Of a DNA stretch of 64,000 nt, positions 36,748-44,463 are shown one piece after another. Position numbers and translations under genes: made by a program. The notes below the pieces were generated by a model that ran no database searches, was not told where the DNA came from, and saw only the letters and a list, made by a program, of their open reading frames with translations. Every line of letters begins with the position of its first letter. The first letter of the stretch is position 1. The DNA lies in NCBI RefSeq assembly GCF_001685025.1, contig NZ_MAYU01000022.1:434001-498000 (forward strand). The letters run 5' to 3'. This stretch comes from Bacillus sp. FJAT-27225. GTDB lineage: Bacteria > Bacillota > Bacilli > Bacillales > Cytobacillaceae.

Positions 36748-37314
36748 TTGAAGCGAAAGATACTAATCTGGCTGGCAGCAATTTTTTGTTTAACAGCACT
36801 TGTCCTGTTCATTTACTTTTTTAATAAAGGGGATTCTTCACGCTGGCAGGTTGCCCTGGGCGGTATTGGTGTTAGCGCTTTGCCGCTTTTGCTTCTGATT
36901 GCAAAAAAAATACCATTCAATATCCCAATCATTATCGGATATTATATAGCGATTCTTTGTACAACGTTTCTTGGTTCGATTGCCTCCTTTTATTTAAAAC
37001 ATAAGTGGTGGGATTCTACCCTCCATTTTTATAAAGGAATATTGGTTAGCTTTGTCGGAATTGCTTTATACAAACTGCTTGTTCCTGCAACTTCTCGGAT
37101 TGGCGTCTCCAGGCTATTGGTTTTCCTGTTCACTGTCTCCCTGGCCGTAACGTCAAGTGTCATATGGGAAATATATGAATATGTTGGTGATTTATTTTTT
37201 ACACATACGATGCAGCTTGGAGGGAATAAAGATACCATGCTGGATTTGCTTGCCGGGACTTCAGGCGGCCTGGCTGCCAGCCTCTATTCATTAGCCAGAA
37301 AGGAAAAGTTATAA
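36748..37314 (+). CDS. DUF2238-like integral membrane protein, first of a pair
   Basis: 188 residues, five to six membrane helices. Shares with its neighbour the motifs GSIASFYLKHKWWDSTLHFYKG, VIWEIYEYVGDLFF and GGNKDTMLDLLAGTSGG, the pattern of the YjdF-type (DUF2238) family. TTG start at 36748 behind AGGGGTGGGA. The His/Asp/Glu residues on the helices could bind a ligand. Function unknown. Confidence 0.7.
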   Translation: MKRKILIWLAAIFCLTALVLFIYFFNKGDSSRWQVALGGIGVSALPLLLLIAKKIPFNIPIIIGYYIAILCTTFLGSIASFYLKHKWWDSTLHFYKGILVSFVGIALYKLLVPATSRIGVSRLLVFLFTVSLAVTSSVIWEIYEYVGDLFFTHTMQLGGNKDTMLDLLAGTSGGLAASLYSLARKEKL

Positions 37315-37327
37315 GGGGAGTGGTAGT

Positions 37328-37900
37328 ATGAACCGGAAATTCATAATAATTCTTTGTTTACTATATAGCGGATTTATGGCTTTTCTTGCGTTCACCTTTC
37401 ATGAACAGGGAGAATCATTTAAAGTTTCAGTTGCAGCAGCCGGGGTTGGCTGCGGGCTCGTTCCGCTCATCCTTGGCATTTTCACGAAGTGGAAGTTTAA
37501 TACTCCGTTAGTGGTCTCCTATCTAGTATTTTTAGTCTGTTCCCAATACCTTGGTTCGATAAAAGGCTGGTATGGTCTTGGCTGGTGGGACACATTGCTG
37601 CACGGATTGAGCGGAGCGTTGCTTGGATTCACCGGTATTGCCCTATACGAAAGGCTTGTCCACCGGGGAGCGGGTACGCAAATTTCGGCCTGGTTCGTGT
37701 TTCTTTTTGTTTTCTCATTTGCCGTTTTCGGAGGGGTAGTGTGGGAGATTTATGAATTTGCATCCGATCAGCTTCTTGGCATGACGCTTCAAGGCGGAGG
37801 TAACAAAGACACGATGACTGACCTGATAGCTGATTCAATGGGCGGACTGGCCGTAGCAATCTGGGCTGGACTGAGGACTGAGTTTAAGAATAAAAGATGA
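37328..37900 (+). CDS. DUF2238-like integral membrane protein, second of a pair
   Basis: 190 residues, paralogue of the preceding gene in the same order of motifs (LGWWDTLLHGLSG, VVWEIYEFASDQ, GGGNKDTMTDLIADSMGG). Begins 13 bases after its neighbour with GGGGAGTGG upstream. The pair arose by tandem duplication and has since diverged strongly. Confidence 0.72.
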   Translation: MNRKFIIILCLLYSGFMAFLAFTFHEQGESFKVSVAAAGVGCGLVPLILGIFTKWKFNTPLVVSYLVFLVCSQYLGSIKGWYGLGWWDTLLHGLSGALLGFTGIALYERLVHRGAGTQISAWFVFLFVFSFAVFGGVVWEIYEFASDQLLGMTLQGGGNKDTMTDLIADSMGGLAVAIWAGLRTEFKNKR

Positions 37901-37901
37901 T

Positions 37902-37934
37902 GCGGACTGGCCTGAAACGGCCGTCTTCTTTGTT
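37902..37934 (+). terminator. Weak terminator after the DUF2238-like pair
   Basis: GAC.GGCC pairs with GGCC..GTC around TGAAAC, followed by TTCTTTGTTT. Confidence 0.4.
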
Positions 37935-38021
37935 TAAACCATTCTTCATAGCTGGGAACTGTTTAACGCCTGCCTTTTAAAGGAATAGTTTCCGTAATGA
38001 TTATGTAAGGGCAGTGATAGG

Positions 38022-38735
38022 ATGACTCTATGGAGTTTTATTTTTGCGGTTGGGTTAACTGCAGTGCATCTTGGTTCAAAATACTTGAAATTTCTTGAGT
38101 CCATGCCAAGAAGCAAGTTATTATCAGTAGCTGGGGGCATTTCTGTAGCGTATGTATTTTTGCATATTCTTCCCGAACTTAATGTCCATCAGCAAGAGCT
38201 CAAATACTCAGGACTGGAAAACAAGATGGGTTTCCTAAAGCACCATGTTTACCTTGTATCCATGATTGGGCTCGCCCTATTTTACGGACTTGAACGAATG
38301 GCCCGCCTGTCAAAAAAGGATTCAAAAGGCAACAAACGGATATTCTGGATTCATATGGGCGCTTTTACTTTGTACAATGGACTTATCGGCTATCTGCTAA
38401 TTAGGGGAGAAATAAAAACTCTATCAGACATGTTCCTCTTTTTCCTGGCACTGGCTGTCCATTTTATATCGAATGACCAGAGTCTTCGCCAATCCCATCG
38501 GAAAACGTATGATCTATATGGGAGATGGCTGCTTGCTGCTGCTATTATGGGTGGCTGGGTTATCGGTTACTTTAGCAGCATCGACAAAGATACTGTGGCC
38601 GTATTTTTTGCACTCCTGGCTGGTGCGATTGTATTGAATGTTTTAAAAGACGAGCTGCCGGAAGAACGCAAGAGCAGCTTTTGGGCATTTTTAGGCGGTA
38701 TGGCTGTTTATACAGCATTGCTGCTGGCACTTTAA
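38022..38735 (+). CDS. ZIP-like integral membrane protein
   Basis: 237 residues, about seven helices. LLSVAGGISVAYVFLHILPELN carries the His-x-x-Pro-Glu-like motif of ZIP metal transporters, and the end (AIVLNVLKDELPEER...FWAFLGGMAVYTALLL) recalls the last ZIP helices. The second metal-binding helix is not clearly conserved, so transport of a divalent metal is only a guess. Confidence 0.55.
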   Translation: MTLWSFIFAVGLTAVHLGSKYLKFLESMPRSKLLSVAGGISVAYVFLHILPELNVHQQELKYSGLENKMGFLKHHVYLVSMIGLALFYGLERMARLSKKDSKGNKRIFWIHMGAFTLYNGLIGYLLIRGEIKTLSDMFLFFLALAVHFISNDQSLRQSHRKTYDLYGRWLLAAAIMGGWVIGYFSSIDKDTVAVFFALLAGAIVLNVLKDELPEERKSSFWAFLGGMAVYTALLLAL

Positions 38736-38783
38736 TCACTGTGGTTTGCCTTAATCACAGATGTACATTAAAGAACCATCCCA

Positions 38784-38813
38784 AAATTTTAAGCCAGCCT
38801 TTTTCGGCTGGCT
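38784..38813 (-). terminator. Terminator of yhbH
   Basis: AGCCAGCC pairs perfectly with GGCTGGCT around six bases, then TAAAATTTT on the minus strand, seven bases past the yhbH stop. The native yhbH terminator has stayed with the fragment. Confidence 0.75.
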
Positions 38814-38819
38814 CATTGG

Positions 38820-39314
38820 TTATGCATATTTCTTTTCCTCATCGGAGAAGAAGCTCTTCATTGCGTTAAAAACATCGGCTTTTTGCTTAAGAATGTAATA
38901 CCTGAAGGTTTCATTTTTAATATTTTTGTATGCAGACATTAGAGTTGAGTGCCGGTTGTATTGGTTTACCTCGCCATACCCGAACATGTTAGATACTTCC
39001 ATCAATTCCTCAACCAGCTTCACACACCGTGCATTATCCGAAGTCAGGTTGTCACCGTCCGAGAAGTGAAACGGATAAATATTGAATTTTACCGGGTCGT
39101 ACTTATGGTTGATTAATTCGAGTGCTTTTCTATAGGCGGACGAGCAGATTGTTCCTCCGCTCTCACCCTTTGAGAAAAAGTCCTCTTCCGACACGACCTT
39201 CGCTTCGGTGTGGTGGGCGATAAATTCTATCTCGACAGTTTCATATTTCGTCCTCAGGAAACGCGTCATCCAGAAAAAGAAACTGCGAGCCATGTACTTT
39301 TCCCAGAGTCCCAT
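38820..39314 (-). pseudogene. yhbH: yhbH 3' fragment, gene split by prophage
   Basis: 164 residues from the internal [80 protein letters not shown], ending near a basic tail. This is the C-terminal half of the sporulation protein YhbH (DUF444, VWA fold), normally near 390 residues. Upstream, the frame continues only through ACA ACT GGC TCA before an in-frame TAA seven codons before ATG. The host sequence thus breaks at the DTSGSMG metal-binding motif, and phage DNA with a recombinase follows. The 5' part must lie past the other prophage end. Confidence 0.92.
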
Positions 39315-39330
39315 TGAGCCAGTTGTTTTG
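39308..39330 (-). other. Prophage/host junction (attachment site half)
   Basis: On the minus strand AACAAAACAACTGGCTCAATGG marks the change from phage to yhbH. GGCTCAATGG (39311-39320) encodes conserved Gly-Ser-Met-Gly of YhbH, so the crossover core lies in or beside it. The exact core cannot be fixed without the other junction. Confidence 0.7.
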
Positions 39331-39355
39331 TTTTAACTATATAAATGAAAACTGA

Positions 39356-40954
39356 TTATAAGGGCAATGCTGTATCGAAATTGATTTCTTTAATCATCTC
39401 ATCCTGGAACACAATGCTATCCACAAGCTTATGGAAAACAAGCCTTTTATGGGCAATGTCTGCTGTTTTGTGGTTTTTGAACTCATTATATAGAGCTACA
39501 ATATCCAATCGCTTGTCTTCATCACTCAGTGATTGAAAAGCCTCTTCAAGTTTGCCTTTTTGTTCCCGCAGCTTAACAACTTCCTGTTGCAGCTCGTTAT
39601 TTAATTCAATAAAAGTTTCAATATCATAAAATTGTCTGGACTCCAGAAGCGTCTTGGAAGCATTTAACTTCTTCTTCAACATCCCTTCAATCTGATAGAT
39701 GTCGGTAAGGATCTCTTGTTTCTTGTTGTCTTTTTCCTTTACCTTGTCCGTCATATCGAGGTCTTCAAAATGCTTTAATTTCTTTTCTATAAAGTTCCAA
39801 ACATCCTCTTCCAGATGGTCAGCATTTACATTGGCTTGAGGACAGACGTTTCTCCCCTTTTTATGGTAAGTAGAGCAGACGTAATAGCGGTATTCAATTT
39901 TAGTGCCATCCTTCTTCTTGTTTGTTCGTTTCTGACAGATCATAGGTGCTCCACATCTGCCACATACCAGCAACCCAGTGAGAGGATGTTTAGCAGCATT
40001 AAATTTTCTCGGATGTGCAAACATCTTTTTATTCTCTTCAATTTTCGCTTGTGCCATATAAAAAACTTCCTTTTCAATGATTGGTGGATGAGCTCCATCA
40101 CATCGGGCCCAATCTTCCTCATCAATATGGACTACTTGTTGAACTTTTTTATTTCCTATTTCATCTTCAATGTAATTGTAACGAGTTTTCCCATATACAA
40201 TATTTCCAATGTAAGCTTCATTTCCAAGAATATCAATTATGCTTTTATCCTGGAACAACTCTCCCTCCCTTGTCCTATATCCCAAGTCATTAATAGTCGA
40301 TGCTATTTTTTTTCGGCCCATATTTTCTTTTACAAAAAGATGAAAGATTTTTTGTACAACATCTGCATACTCGTCCGGATGTAAGGATTTAGGACGCCTG
40401 CCTTGAGCTATGAGAGCATTTCTTAGTTCTTCATCGGGTAAATCCTTTACTTTCTTATAACCGATTGGCGTAGTGGTCCCCGGCCAGTCACCATTACGCG
40501 CCTTTTGTTTATTTCCTAACGATACCCGAATAGAGGTTTTCCTAGATTCTTGCTCAGCCATGACAGCATAAATTTGGAACATTGTGGGCTCGTCTCGAAA
40601 TGAATCATAATTTTCTTCAAGGCTCAATACTCTGATACCTTTATTTCCTAGCCTTTTGGCTGTTGTAATGGTTTCCCCTGAATCACGAGCAAAACGGGAA
40701 ATTCCCTTAAAAAAGACCGTATCAACTAAGCCTTTATCTATATCACCAAGTAAACGTCTCATAGCTGGCCGTTGCAAAAGAGTCGTTTTGAAACCTGACT
40801 CTCCATCTTCCTCATAAATAAACTTATCGTCAAAAATAACGTCCATATTGGTCCGTTTGGCAAATTCTTTTATCATAGCTACCTGGTGCTCAACTGTATC
40901 TCCTTGCCTAGCCTTCCCCAATGAACTGCGCGCGTATATAGCTGCGAATTTCAT
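39356..40954 (-). CDS. Large serine recombinase (site-specific integrase)
   Basis: 532 residues. The resolvase domain begins FAAIYARSSLGKARQGDT with the nucleophile in YARSS (Ser11), then EDGESGFKTTLLQRPAMRR and ISRFARDSGETITTAKRL. A recombinase domain (about 180-290, NDLGYRTREGELFQDKS) is followed by a zinc ribbon (CGRCGAPMICQKR ... YYVCSTYHKKGRNVCP) and a coiled coil. The ATG at 40954 follows GGAGGAAG. It lies 41 bases from the yhbH fragment, reads toward the junction, and belongs to the class of SpoIVCA and SprA, which excise elements from sigK and spsM in sporulating cells. Confidence 0.95.
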   Translation of the reverse strand: MKFAAIYARSSLGKARQGDTVEHQVAMIKEFAKRTNMDVIFDDKFIYEEDGESGFKTTLLQRPAMRRLLGDIDKGLVDTVFFKGISRFARDSGETITTAKRLGNKGIRVLSLEENYDSFRDEPTMFQIYAVMAEQESRKTSIRVSLGNKQKARNGDWPGTTTPIGYKKVKDLPDEELRNALIAQGRRPKSLHPDEYADVVQKIFHLFVKENMGRKKIASTINDLGYRTREGELFQDKSIIDILGNEAYIGNIVYGKTRYNYIEDEIGNKKVQQVVHIDEEDWARCDGAHPPIIEKEVFYMAQAKIEENKKMFAHPRKFNAAKHPLTGLLVCGRCGAPMICQKRTNKKKDGTKIEYRYYVCSTYHKKGRNVCPQANVNADHLEEDVWNFIEKKLKHFEDLDMTDKVKEKDNKKQEILTDIYQIEGMLKKKLNASKTLLESRQFYDIETFIELNNELQQEVVKLREQKGKLEEAFQSLSDEDKRLDIVALYNEFKNHKTADIAHKRLVFHKLVDSIVFQDEMIKEINFDTALPL

Positions 40955-40985
40955 AAGCTCTTCCTCCAATAAAAAAGAATGCTGT

Positions 40986-41003
40986 TTATAGTTAATACTA
41001 TAA
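40986..41003. promoter_or_regulatory. Inverted repeat upstream of the recombinase
   Basis: TTATAGT and ACTATAA flank TAAT, about 32 bases before the recombinase start and overlapping possible -10 sequences (TATAGT or TATAAA on the minus strand). Likely an operator or part of a regulated promoter. I see no clear sigma-E or sigma-K consensus. Confidence 0.45.
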
Positions 41004-41022
41004 CCCAACATTCTCGAATTAA

Positions 41023-41175
41023 CTATAATATTTTCATTTCTATAACTGGTCTGTCATGCAAATTATTAACATAATCCACAAACAACTCACATATCAATTC
41101 CTCTGCTTTCGCTTTAAAAGCTGATTCATCAATATTAATCTTTGTATCTTCAGTGATGAAACTTTTCCTCTCCAT
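41023..41175 (-). CDS. 50-residue phage protein directly upstream of the recombinase
   Basis: ATG 41175 follows AGAGGTGAT. The peptide starts MERKSFITEDTKINIDESAF and continues KAKAEELICELFVDYVNN to a final MKIL. Charged, helical, no Cys pair. I do not recognise it. Its size and place beside a large serine recombinase would suit a recombination directionality factor, as SprB (58 residues) is for SprA, but that is only positional inference. Confidence 0.6.
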   Translation of the reverse strand: MERKSFITEDTKINIDESAFKAKAEELICELFVDYVNNLHDRPVIEMKIL

Positions 41176-41220
41176 TGTGAATCACCTCTTGCTTAATAAA
41201 TATGAGGTTCAAGGCCTGTC

Positions 41221-41670
41221 CTATTCAGCCGATTTTACAACTGCAATATTCAAGTTTAGAGCCAATCTATAAAAAGCTTTCCAGCGAATTTTGTTATAGG
41301 TAGGTGCTGATATTGGCGGCTGGAACACGAAGCAATAAACTTTATAATCAGTAATATATTCACTGTCTTCTGACATGTAGCGTTCTTCAATTAGGAATTT
41401 TTCCATCTTAGGCAATCTACTGACAGCTCTCTCAATGCGTTCACAATAGCTTTTCCTTTGCATTTGCAAACTGGCATTATGTACAGCTATGTCCCCTGTT
41501 TGGTCGCTGGTGTGGTTAGTTGGGCCATGATAACGAACTTCGCTGCTGGCTGTAATGGATGCTTCACGTTCTTCTAAAGTGAGGTATTTAAATAGGCGGT
41601 ATTTTTCTAATGCTGATTCAACAGCAGCCTGTGTTGCTTTCCGATCCAACTCGGGCAATTCGAAACTCAT
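41221..41670 (-). CDS. ArpU family phage transcriptional regulator
   Basis: 149 residues. Begins MSFELPELDRKATQAAVES, with EKYRLFKYLTLEE and a later RLPKMEKFLIEERYMSEDSEYITDYKVY, matching ArpU regulators that control late phage genes. In ordinary phages arpU is last in the early operon, just before terminase. Here the recombinase and attachment site follow instead. ATG 41670 follows GGGGGTAAG. Confidence 0.85.
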   Translation of the reverse strand: MSFELPELDRKATQAAVESALEKYRLFKYLTLEEREASITASSEVRYHGPTNHTSDQTGDIAVHNASLQMQRKSYCERIERAVSRLPKMEKFLIEERYMSEDSEYITDYKVYCFVFQPPISAPTYNKIRWKAFYRLALNLNIAVVKSAE

Positions 41671-41732
41671 TATCTTACCCCCATCCTTTGCAGGCACCCA
41701 GGGCTACCAAACAGCAACCCCGGGCTCTCTCT

Positions 41733-42242
41733 TTAATCTAGAAAGTCTTCATCTTCAAAATCAGGTTCAAAATCAGGATCATCCTCAAAATCGGGTACAT
41801 CATCAAACGGCAGCCTGTCATCCTCGGCAACTTCTTCGAGTGTCATTTGGTCTTTAACAGTGGCAGTGCCATCCTTGTCGACTGGATACTCAACACCTTC
41901 GTGACCGTCTTTATCGTAAAATTCATCAATGCTCATCTGAGATTCAACGATATGCAAAGTGACATCTGAACCGGCTTTCTTGTAAAAATTGAAGGATTGC
42001 TCTGCGGATGTATCACCTTTGACGATAAATTCCAGGACTGTCTTTTTGCTGTCCTTGGTCGTTTTGTTGAACTCACAGGTTAACTTCTGGTCAACTCCCT
42101 CAATGGAAAGCTCCACTACTTCACGAGTCATCTGGCTGATTTCCGGCTTTTTCTCGTCCTCGCCCTTGACGTAAAACTGAATGAGCTCCTTTTTGGAGTC
42201 TTTGGTCTGTTTGTTGAAATGCGCTTTTACGGTTGCTTGCAT
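41733..42242 (-). CDS. Phage protein with internal repeat and acidic tail
   Basis: 169 residues. Residues about 7-30 and 57-80 repeat the motif FNKxTKDSKKxxxxFxVKG, and the C-terminus is an acidic run of PDFED/PDFEP units ending FEDEDFLD. The acidic tail resembles those that dock partner proteins (as in single-strand binding proteins), but no binding domain is recognised. AAGGAG precedes ATG 42242. An operator-like site lies 30 bases upstream. Confidence 0.7.
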   Translation of the reverse strand: MQATVKAHFNKQTKDSKKELIQFYVKGEDEKKPEISQMTREVVELSIEGVDQKLTCEFNKTTKDSKKTVLEFIVKGDTSAEQSFNFYKKAGSDVTLHIVESQMSIDEFYDKDGHEGVEYPVDKDGTATVKDQMTLEEVAEDDRLPFDDVPDFEDDPDFEPDFEDEDFLD

Positions 42243-42271
42243 GGTTTTAGTCTCCTTATAATTTTATTATA

Positions 42272-42285
42272 TTACGACCTCGTAA
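42272..42285 (+). promoter_or_regulatory. Dispersed phage operator, copy 1
   Basis: TTACGACCTCGTAA, a TTACGA/TCGTAA inverted repeat with CC centre, followed by TTTT. It lies 30 bases upstream of the 42242 start on the opposite strand. Confidence 0.65.
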
Positions 42286-42303
42286 TTTTAGGAATACAGG
42301 TCG

Positions 42304-42326
42304 TTGCGACCTCGTTACGACCTATC
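42304..42326 (+). promoter_or_regulatory. Dispersed phage operator, copies 2 and 3 (degenerate, overlapping)
   Basis: TTGCGACCTCGTTACGACCTA holds two overlapping variants of the site, 20 bases from copy 1. Clustering of sites beside one promoter region supports protein binding. Confidence 0.5.
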
Positions 42327-42372
42327 CCCCTCGAAAAGTCTTAACGCCTCTCAGAAGGGCAGGAAACAGGGT

Positions 42373-42765
42373 CTATGAACGTGTTTTATCTTTTGGATGA
42401 TTAAGCAATTCTGGATTGTCGTAAATGTTGCCGATGACTTCTACGTGATTACCACGCATAAATAATGTTCGGTCCCAACGTTGCTCCCCACTAGAATGTT
42501 TCATAATATAAAGTGTGCTGGGAGCAAGGGTTACTTCATAACGGTCAACATTTTGTCCACCTGCCAAAGGGTTATGCCATCGTTCCTCAACAACATCCCC
42601 TTCATAAATCTCCCTACCGTTCTTGTCTTTCAGGCCGGTGTATTGAAGGAATGTTAAGAACTCATGTGTTTCAATTGCAGAAAACTTCCATGTGCTTTTA
42701 AGAGAATCCCAATCGTGCATAAATTTATTTCTGTTATCCCATGCCCGAAACTTAATTTCACGCAT
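42373..42765 (-). CDS. YopX family phage protein
   Basis: 130 residues. MREIKFRAWDNRNKFMHDW and FLQYTGLKDKNGREIYEGDVVEE are the YopX signatures found in SPbeta and many Gram-positive phages. Function unknown. ATG 42765 with GGAGG ten bases upstream. Ends EVIGNIYDNPELL, also typical. Confidence 0.9.
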   Translation of the reverse strand: MREIKFRAWDNRNKFMHDWDSLKSTWKFSAIETHEFLTFLQYTGLKDKNGREIYEGDVVEERWHNPLAGGQNVDRYEVTLAPSTLYIMKHSSGEQRWDRTLFMRGNHVEVIGNIYDNPELLNHPKDKTRS

Positions 42766-42770
42766 CTTAA

Positions 42771-43142
42771 TCAATCCTCCTGGTCAGGAACACGATGTAT
42801 ATTTCCAACCACTTTCACAGGAAACTCGGAAAGTAACTCATCGCTTTGTGGCCGTTCAAGTAAGGATTCAAGATAGTAAGAGCCGTTTTTAAAAACAACC
42901 TTATCCCTGCTGCCCTCGGAACGGACAATATCACCTTCAAATATTTCAACCCCGTTCTTATCGATAATCCCTGTATATTGGCCAACCGTTCCCTTGTCGA
43001 CTTGACTTACCATCATATCCCCGTATTTATCCAGGCTTGCTATTCCCAGTGATCCATCATTGTCCATGGACACAAGAGAACCATAAATCCATTTGCCAGA
43101 TTTTAAATCTACACCACGAAATTTTATATCACGCATCATCAC
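42771..43142 (-). CDS. YopX family phage protein, second copy
   Basis: 123 residues, same family as its downstream neighbour (RDIKFRGVDLKSGKWIYGS, GQYTGIIDKNGVEIFEGDIV, VKVVGNIHRVPDQE). The two are adjacent, with the ribosome site of the next gene inside this one's last codons, so they are cotranslated. Low identity shows an old duplication or separate acquisition. Confidence 0.9.
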   Translation of the reverse strand: MMMRDIKFRGVDLKSGKWIYGSLVSMDNDGSLGIASLDKYGDMMVSQVDKGTVGQYTGIIDKNGVEIFEGDIVRSEGSRDKVVFKNGSYYLESLLERPQSDELLSEFPVKVVGNIHRVPDQED

Positions 43143-43332
43143 GTATCTCCTTCCCAGGTAACGGATACTCCATCAAAATGCCAAGCCCATATCCGTACTC
43201 TTTAATTTCACTTGACCGTATCCACCCTCGGTCCTCATGGCTTTTAATGACCAAGTTAATGCTGTGAGTATTCATTCCATAGACAATCTTCTTGAGTATT
43301 CTTGGATGTGCTTGCTTCCAGCTGTAGCCCAT
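43129..43332 (-). CDS. Small phage protein overlapping YopX gene
   Basis: 67 residues, MGYSWKQAHPRILKKIVYG..., basic, no recognised domain. Its end overlaps the next ATG by 14 bases. The ribosome site (GAAAGTG) is weak. Likely real because it fills an otherwise tight operon without a gap. Confidence 0.5.
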   Translation of the reverse strand: MGYSWKQAHPRILKKIVYGMNTHSINLVIKSHEDRGWIRSSEIKEYGYGLGILMEYPLPGKEIRDDA

Positions 43333-43355
43333 TAGTTCACTTTCCCATCCATTTT

Positions 43356-43745
43356 TTAATTAGATTCAAAAACTCGGTTGCATTTCGGGCATATATATCC
43401 AAAAAGCTTGCTCCAAGGTTGTATCTCAACTTCTCCTTCATGGTTACAAGGCTGTTGTTTTTGCTCCTGTTCTTCAATCAACTGCTCTGCAATGGCACGG
43501 GCAACTGCGGATACTTGCACTATCTCTTTCAATGCATTGGTTGCATCTGTTGGCTTGGCATTCCCAAAATTTATTGCATTTACTGTCTGAGCAAACTCGC
43601 CAACCTCTTCCATCAAGATGCCCAGCCATTTATTTAAATCGTGCCTTTGGTGCCCCCACAACTGGTTTTGCCTTGCACGTTCCTTATGAACTAGCATGTT
43701 TGCCTTAAGCATTAACGGTGTCATTTTCACTATTGGATCGTTCAC
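43356..43745 (-). CDS. MazG-like nucleotide pyrophosphohydrolase with zinc ribbon end
   Basis: 129 residues. RARQNQLWGHQRHDLNKWLGILMEEVGEFAQTVN carries the helical EEVGE metal-binding motif of MazG-like enzymes, which hydrolyse dNTPs or (p)ppGpp. The C-terminal piece has paired Cys/His (CNHEGEVE, CPKCNRVF) like a zinc ribbon. GTG start with AAGGTG. Overlaps the resolvase stop by four bases. Confidence 0.8.
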   Translation of the reverse strand: MNDPIVKMTPLMLKANMLVHKERARQNQLWGHQRHDLNKWLGILMEEVGEFAQTVNAINFGNAKPTDATNALKEIVQVSAVARAIAEQLIEEQEQKQQPCNHEGEVEIQPWSKLFGYICPKCNRVFESN

Positions 43746-44311
43746 TTCCGCACCTTCTCTTTCACTACTGGATTAACAATCCTATCAATAACTTCTAGCT
43801 GGAACTTTGGAAGGTATCGTCCAACCCCCTGCTTTGCAAACCACACTTCCCGGGCAATCCTGGCCAATATGTATGCATCAACAACGTTGTCACTCGGGTT
43901 TGTGTAATTGAAAACTTCTGAAACTGCAGACTTGATTGCGCTTTTCTTCTTGCTGCCTCTCAGCCTGACTTTTTGCCCTTTTTCACCTTCCCAGCCAGTC
44001 ACACCTACGAATTTTTTAACAGCATTAGGTGCTGCATCGATGTAAGGTATCTCACGTTTGTAAAGTTCGTTTCTAATACCGTGATGCAAACCACCGGCAA
44101 ACATTGCCCTTTGTGTATCAAATGGAAATCCTTCAATACAGATAACATCGCCCCGTTTTACATGGGCTATAATCTCGTTGATTAGAGTTACCATCCTTTT
44201 AGGATCTGCGCCACCAACCCCGGTAAGCTCCTTCTCCCTAACAACTTCCCCAGTTTCATCTAGAGCGACAAACCCTGTTTTGCTCGCTGGGTCTATTCCT
44301 ACAAATCTCAT
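43742..44311 (-). CDS. RuvC-like Holliday junction resolvase
   Basis: 189 residues, RNase H fold. FVGIDPASKTGFVAL gives Asp7, VICIEGFPF gives Glu60, and a late SDNVVDAYILARIAREVW supplies the final acidic pair. Phage RuvC-type nucleases resolve branched DNA before packaging. AAGGAGGAAC precedes the start. Confidence 0.85.
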   Translation of the reverse strand: MRFVGIDPASKTGFVALDETGEVVREKELTGVGGADPKRMVTLINEIIAHVKRGDVICIEGFPFDTQRAMFAGGLHHGIRNELYKREIPYIDAAPNAVKKFVGVTGWEGEKGQKVRLRGSKKKSAIKSAVSEVFNYTNPSDNVVDAYILARIAREVWFAKQGVGRYLPKFQLEVIDRIVNPVVKEKVRK

Positions 44312-44426
44312 CCCGGTTCCTCCTTTTTTGTAATTCGCGAGCAGCCAGGTATCTATCTTTTAATCTAGCTCCCGTGTCTGTAGCGATTTGATAAAGTTCT
44401 TGATTAGTTGCTTTTGTTGCTTCCAA
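44256..44426 (-). CDS. Possible small phage protein overlapping the resolvase gene
   Basis: TTG 44426 follows GGGGTGGGAG and gives 56 residues (EATKATNQELYQIATDTGARLK...). The last 18 codons overlap the resolvase start in another frame. An operator-like site ends 16 bases upstream of its start codon. The N-terminal half looks protein-like; the tail is only Arg/Asn-rich. Confidence 0.4.
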   Translation of the reverse strand: MEATKATNQELYQIATDTGARLKDRYLAARELQKRRNRDEICRNRPSEQNRVCRSR

Positions 44427-44441
44427 GCTCCCACCCCTTCG

Positions 44442-44455
44442 TTACGACCTCGTAA
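44442..44455 (+). promoter_or_regulatory. Dispersed phage operator, copy 4
   Basis: Perfect TTACGACCTCGTAA followed by TATT, between the stop of the IDEAL-domain gene and the next start. Confidence 0.65.
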
Positions 44456-44463
44456 TATTTTGT

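Noticed and set aside
40954-41070. Sigma-E or sigma-K promoter before the recombinase
   Set aside because: Only partial matches (ATATT without a CATA-type -10); not reliable by eye despite the biological expectation.
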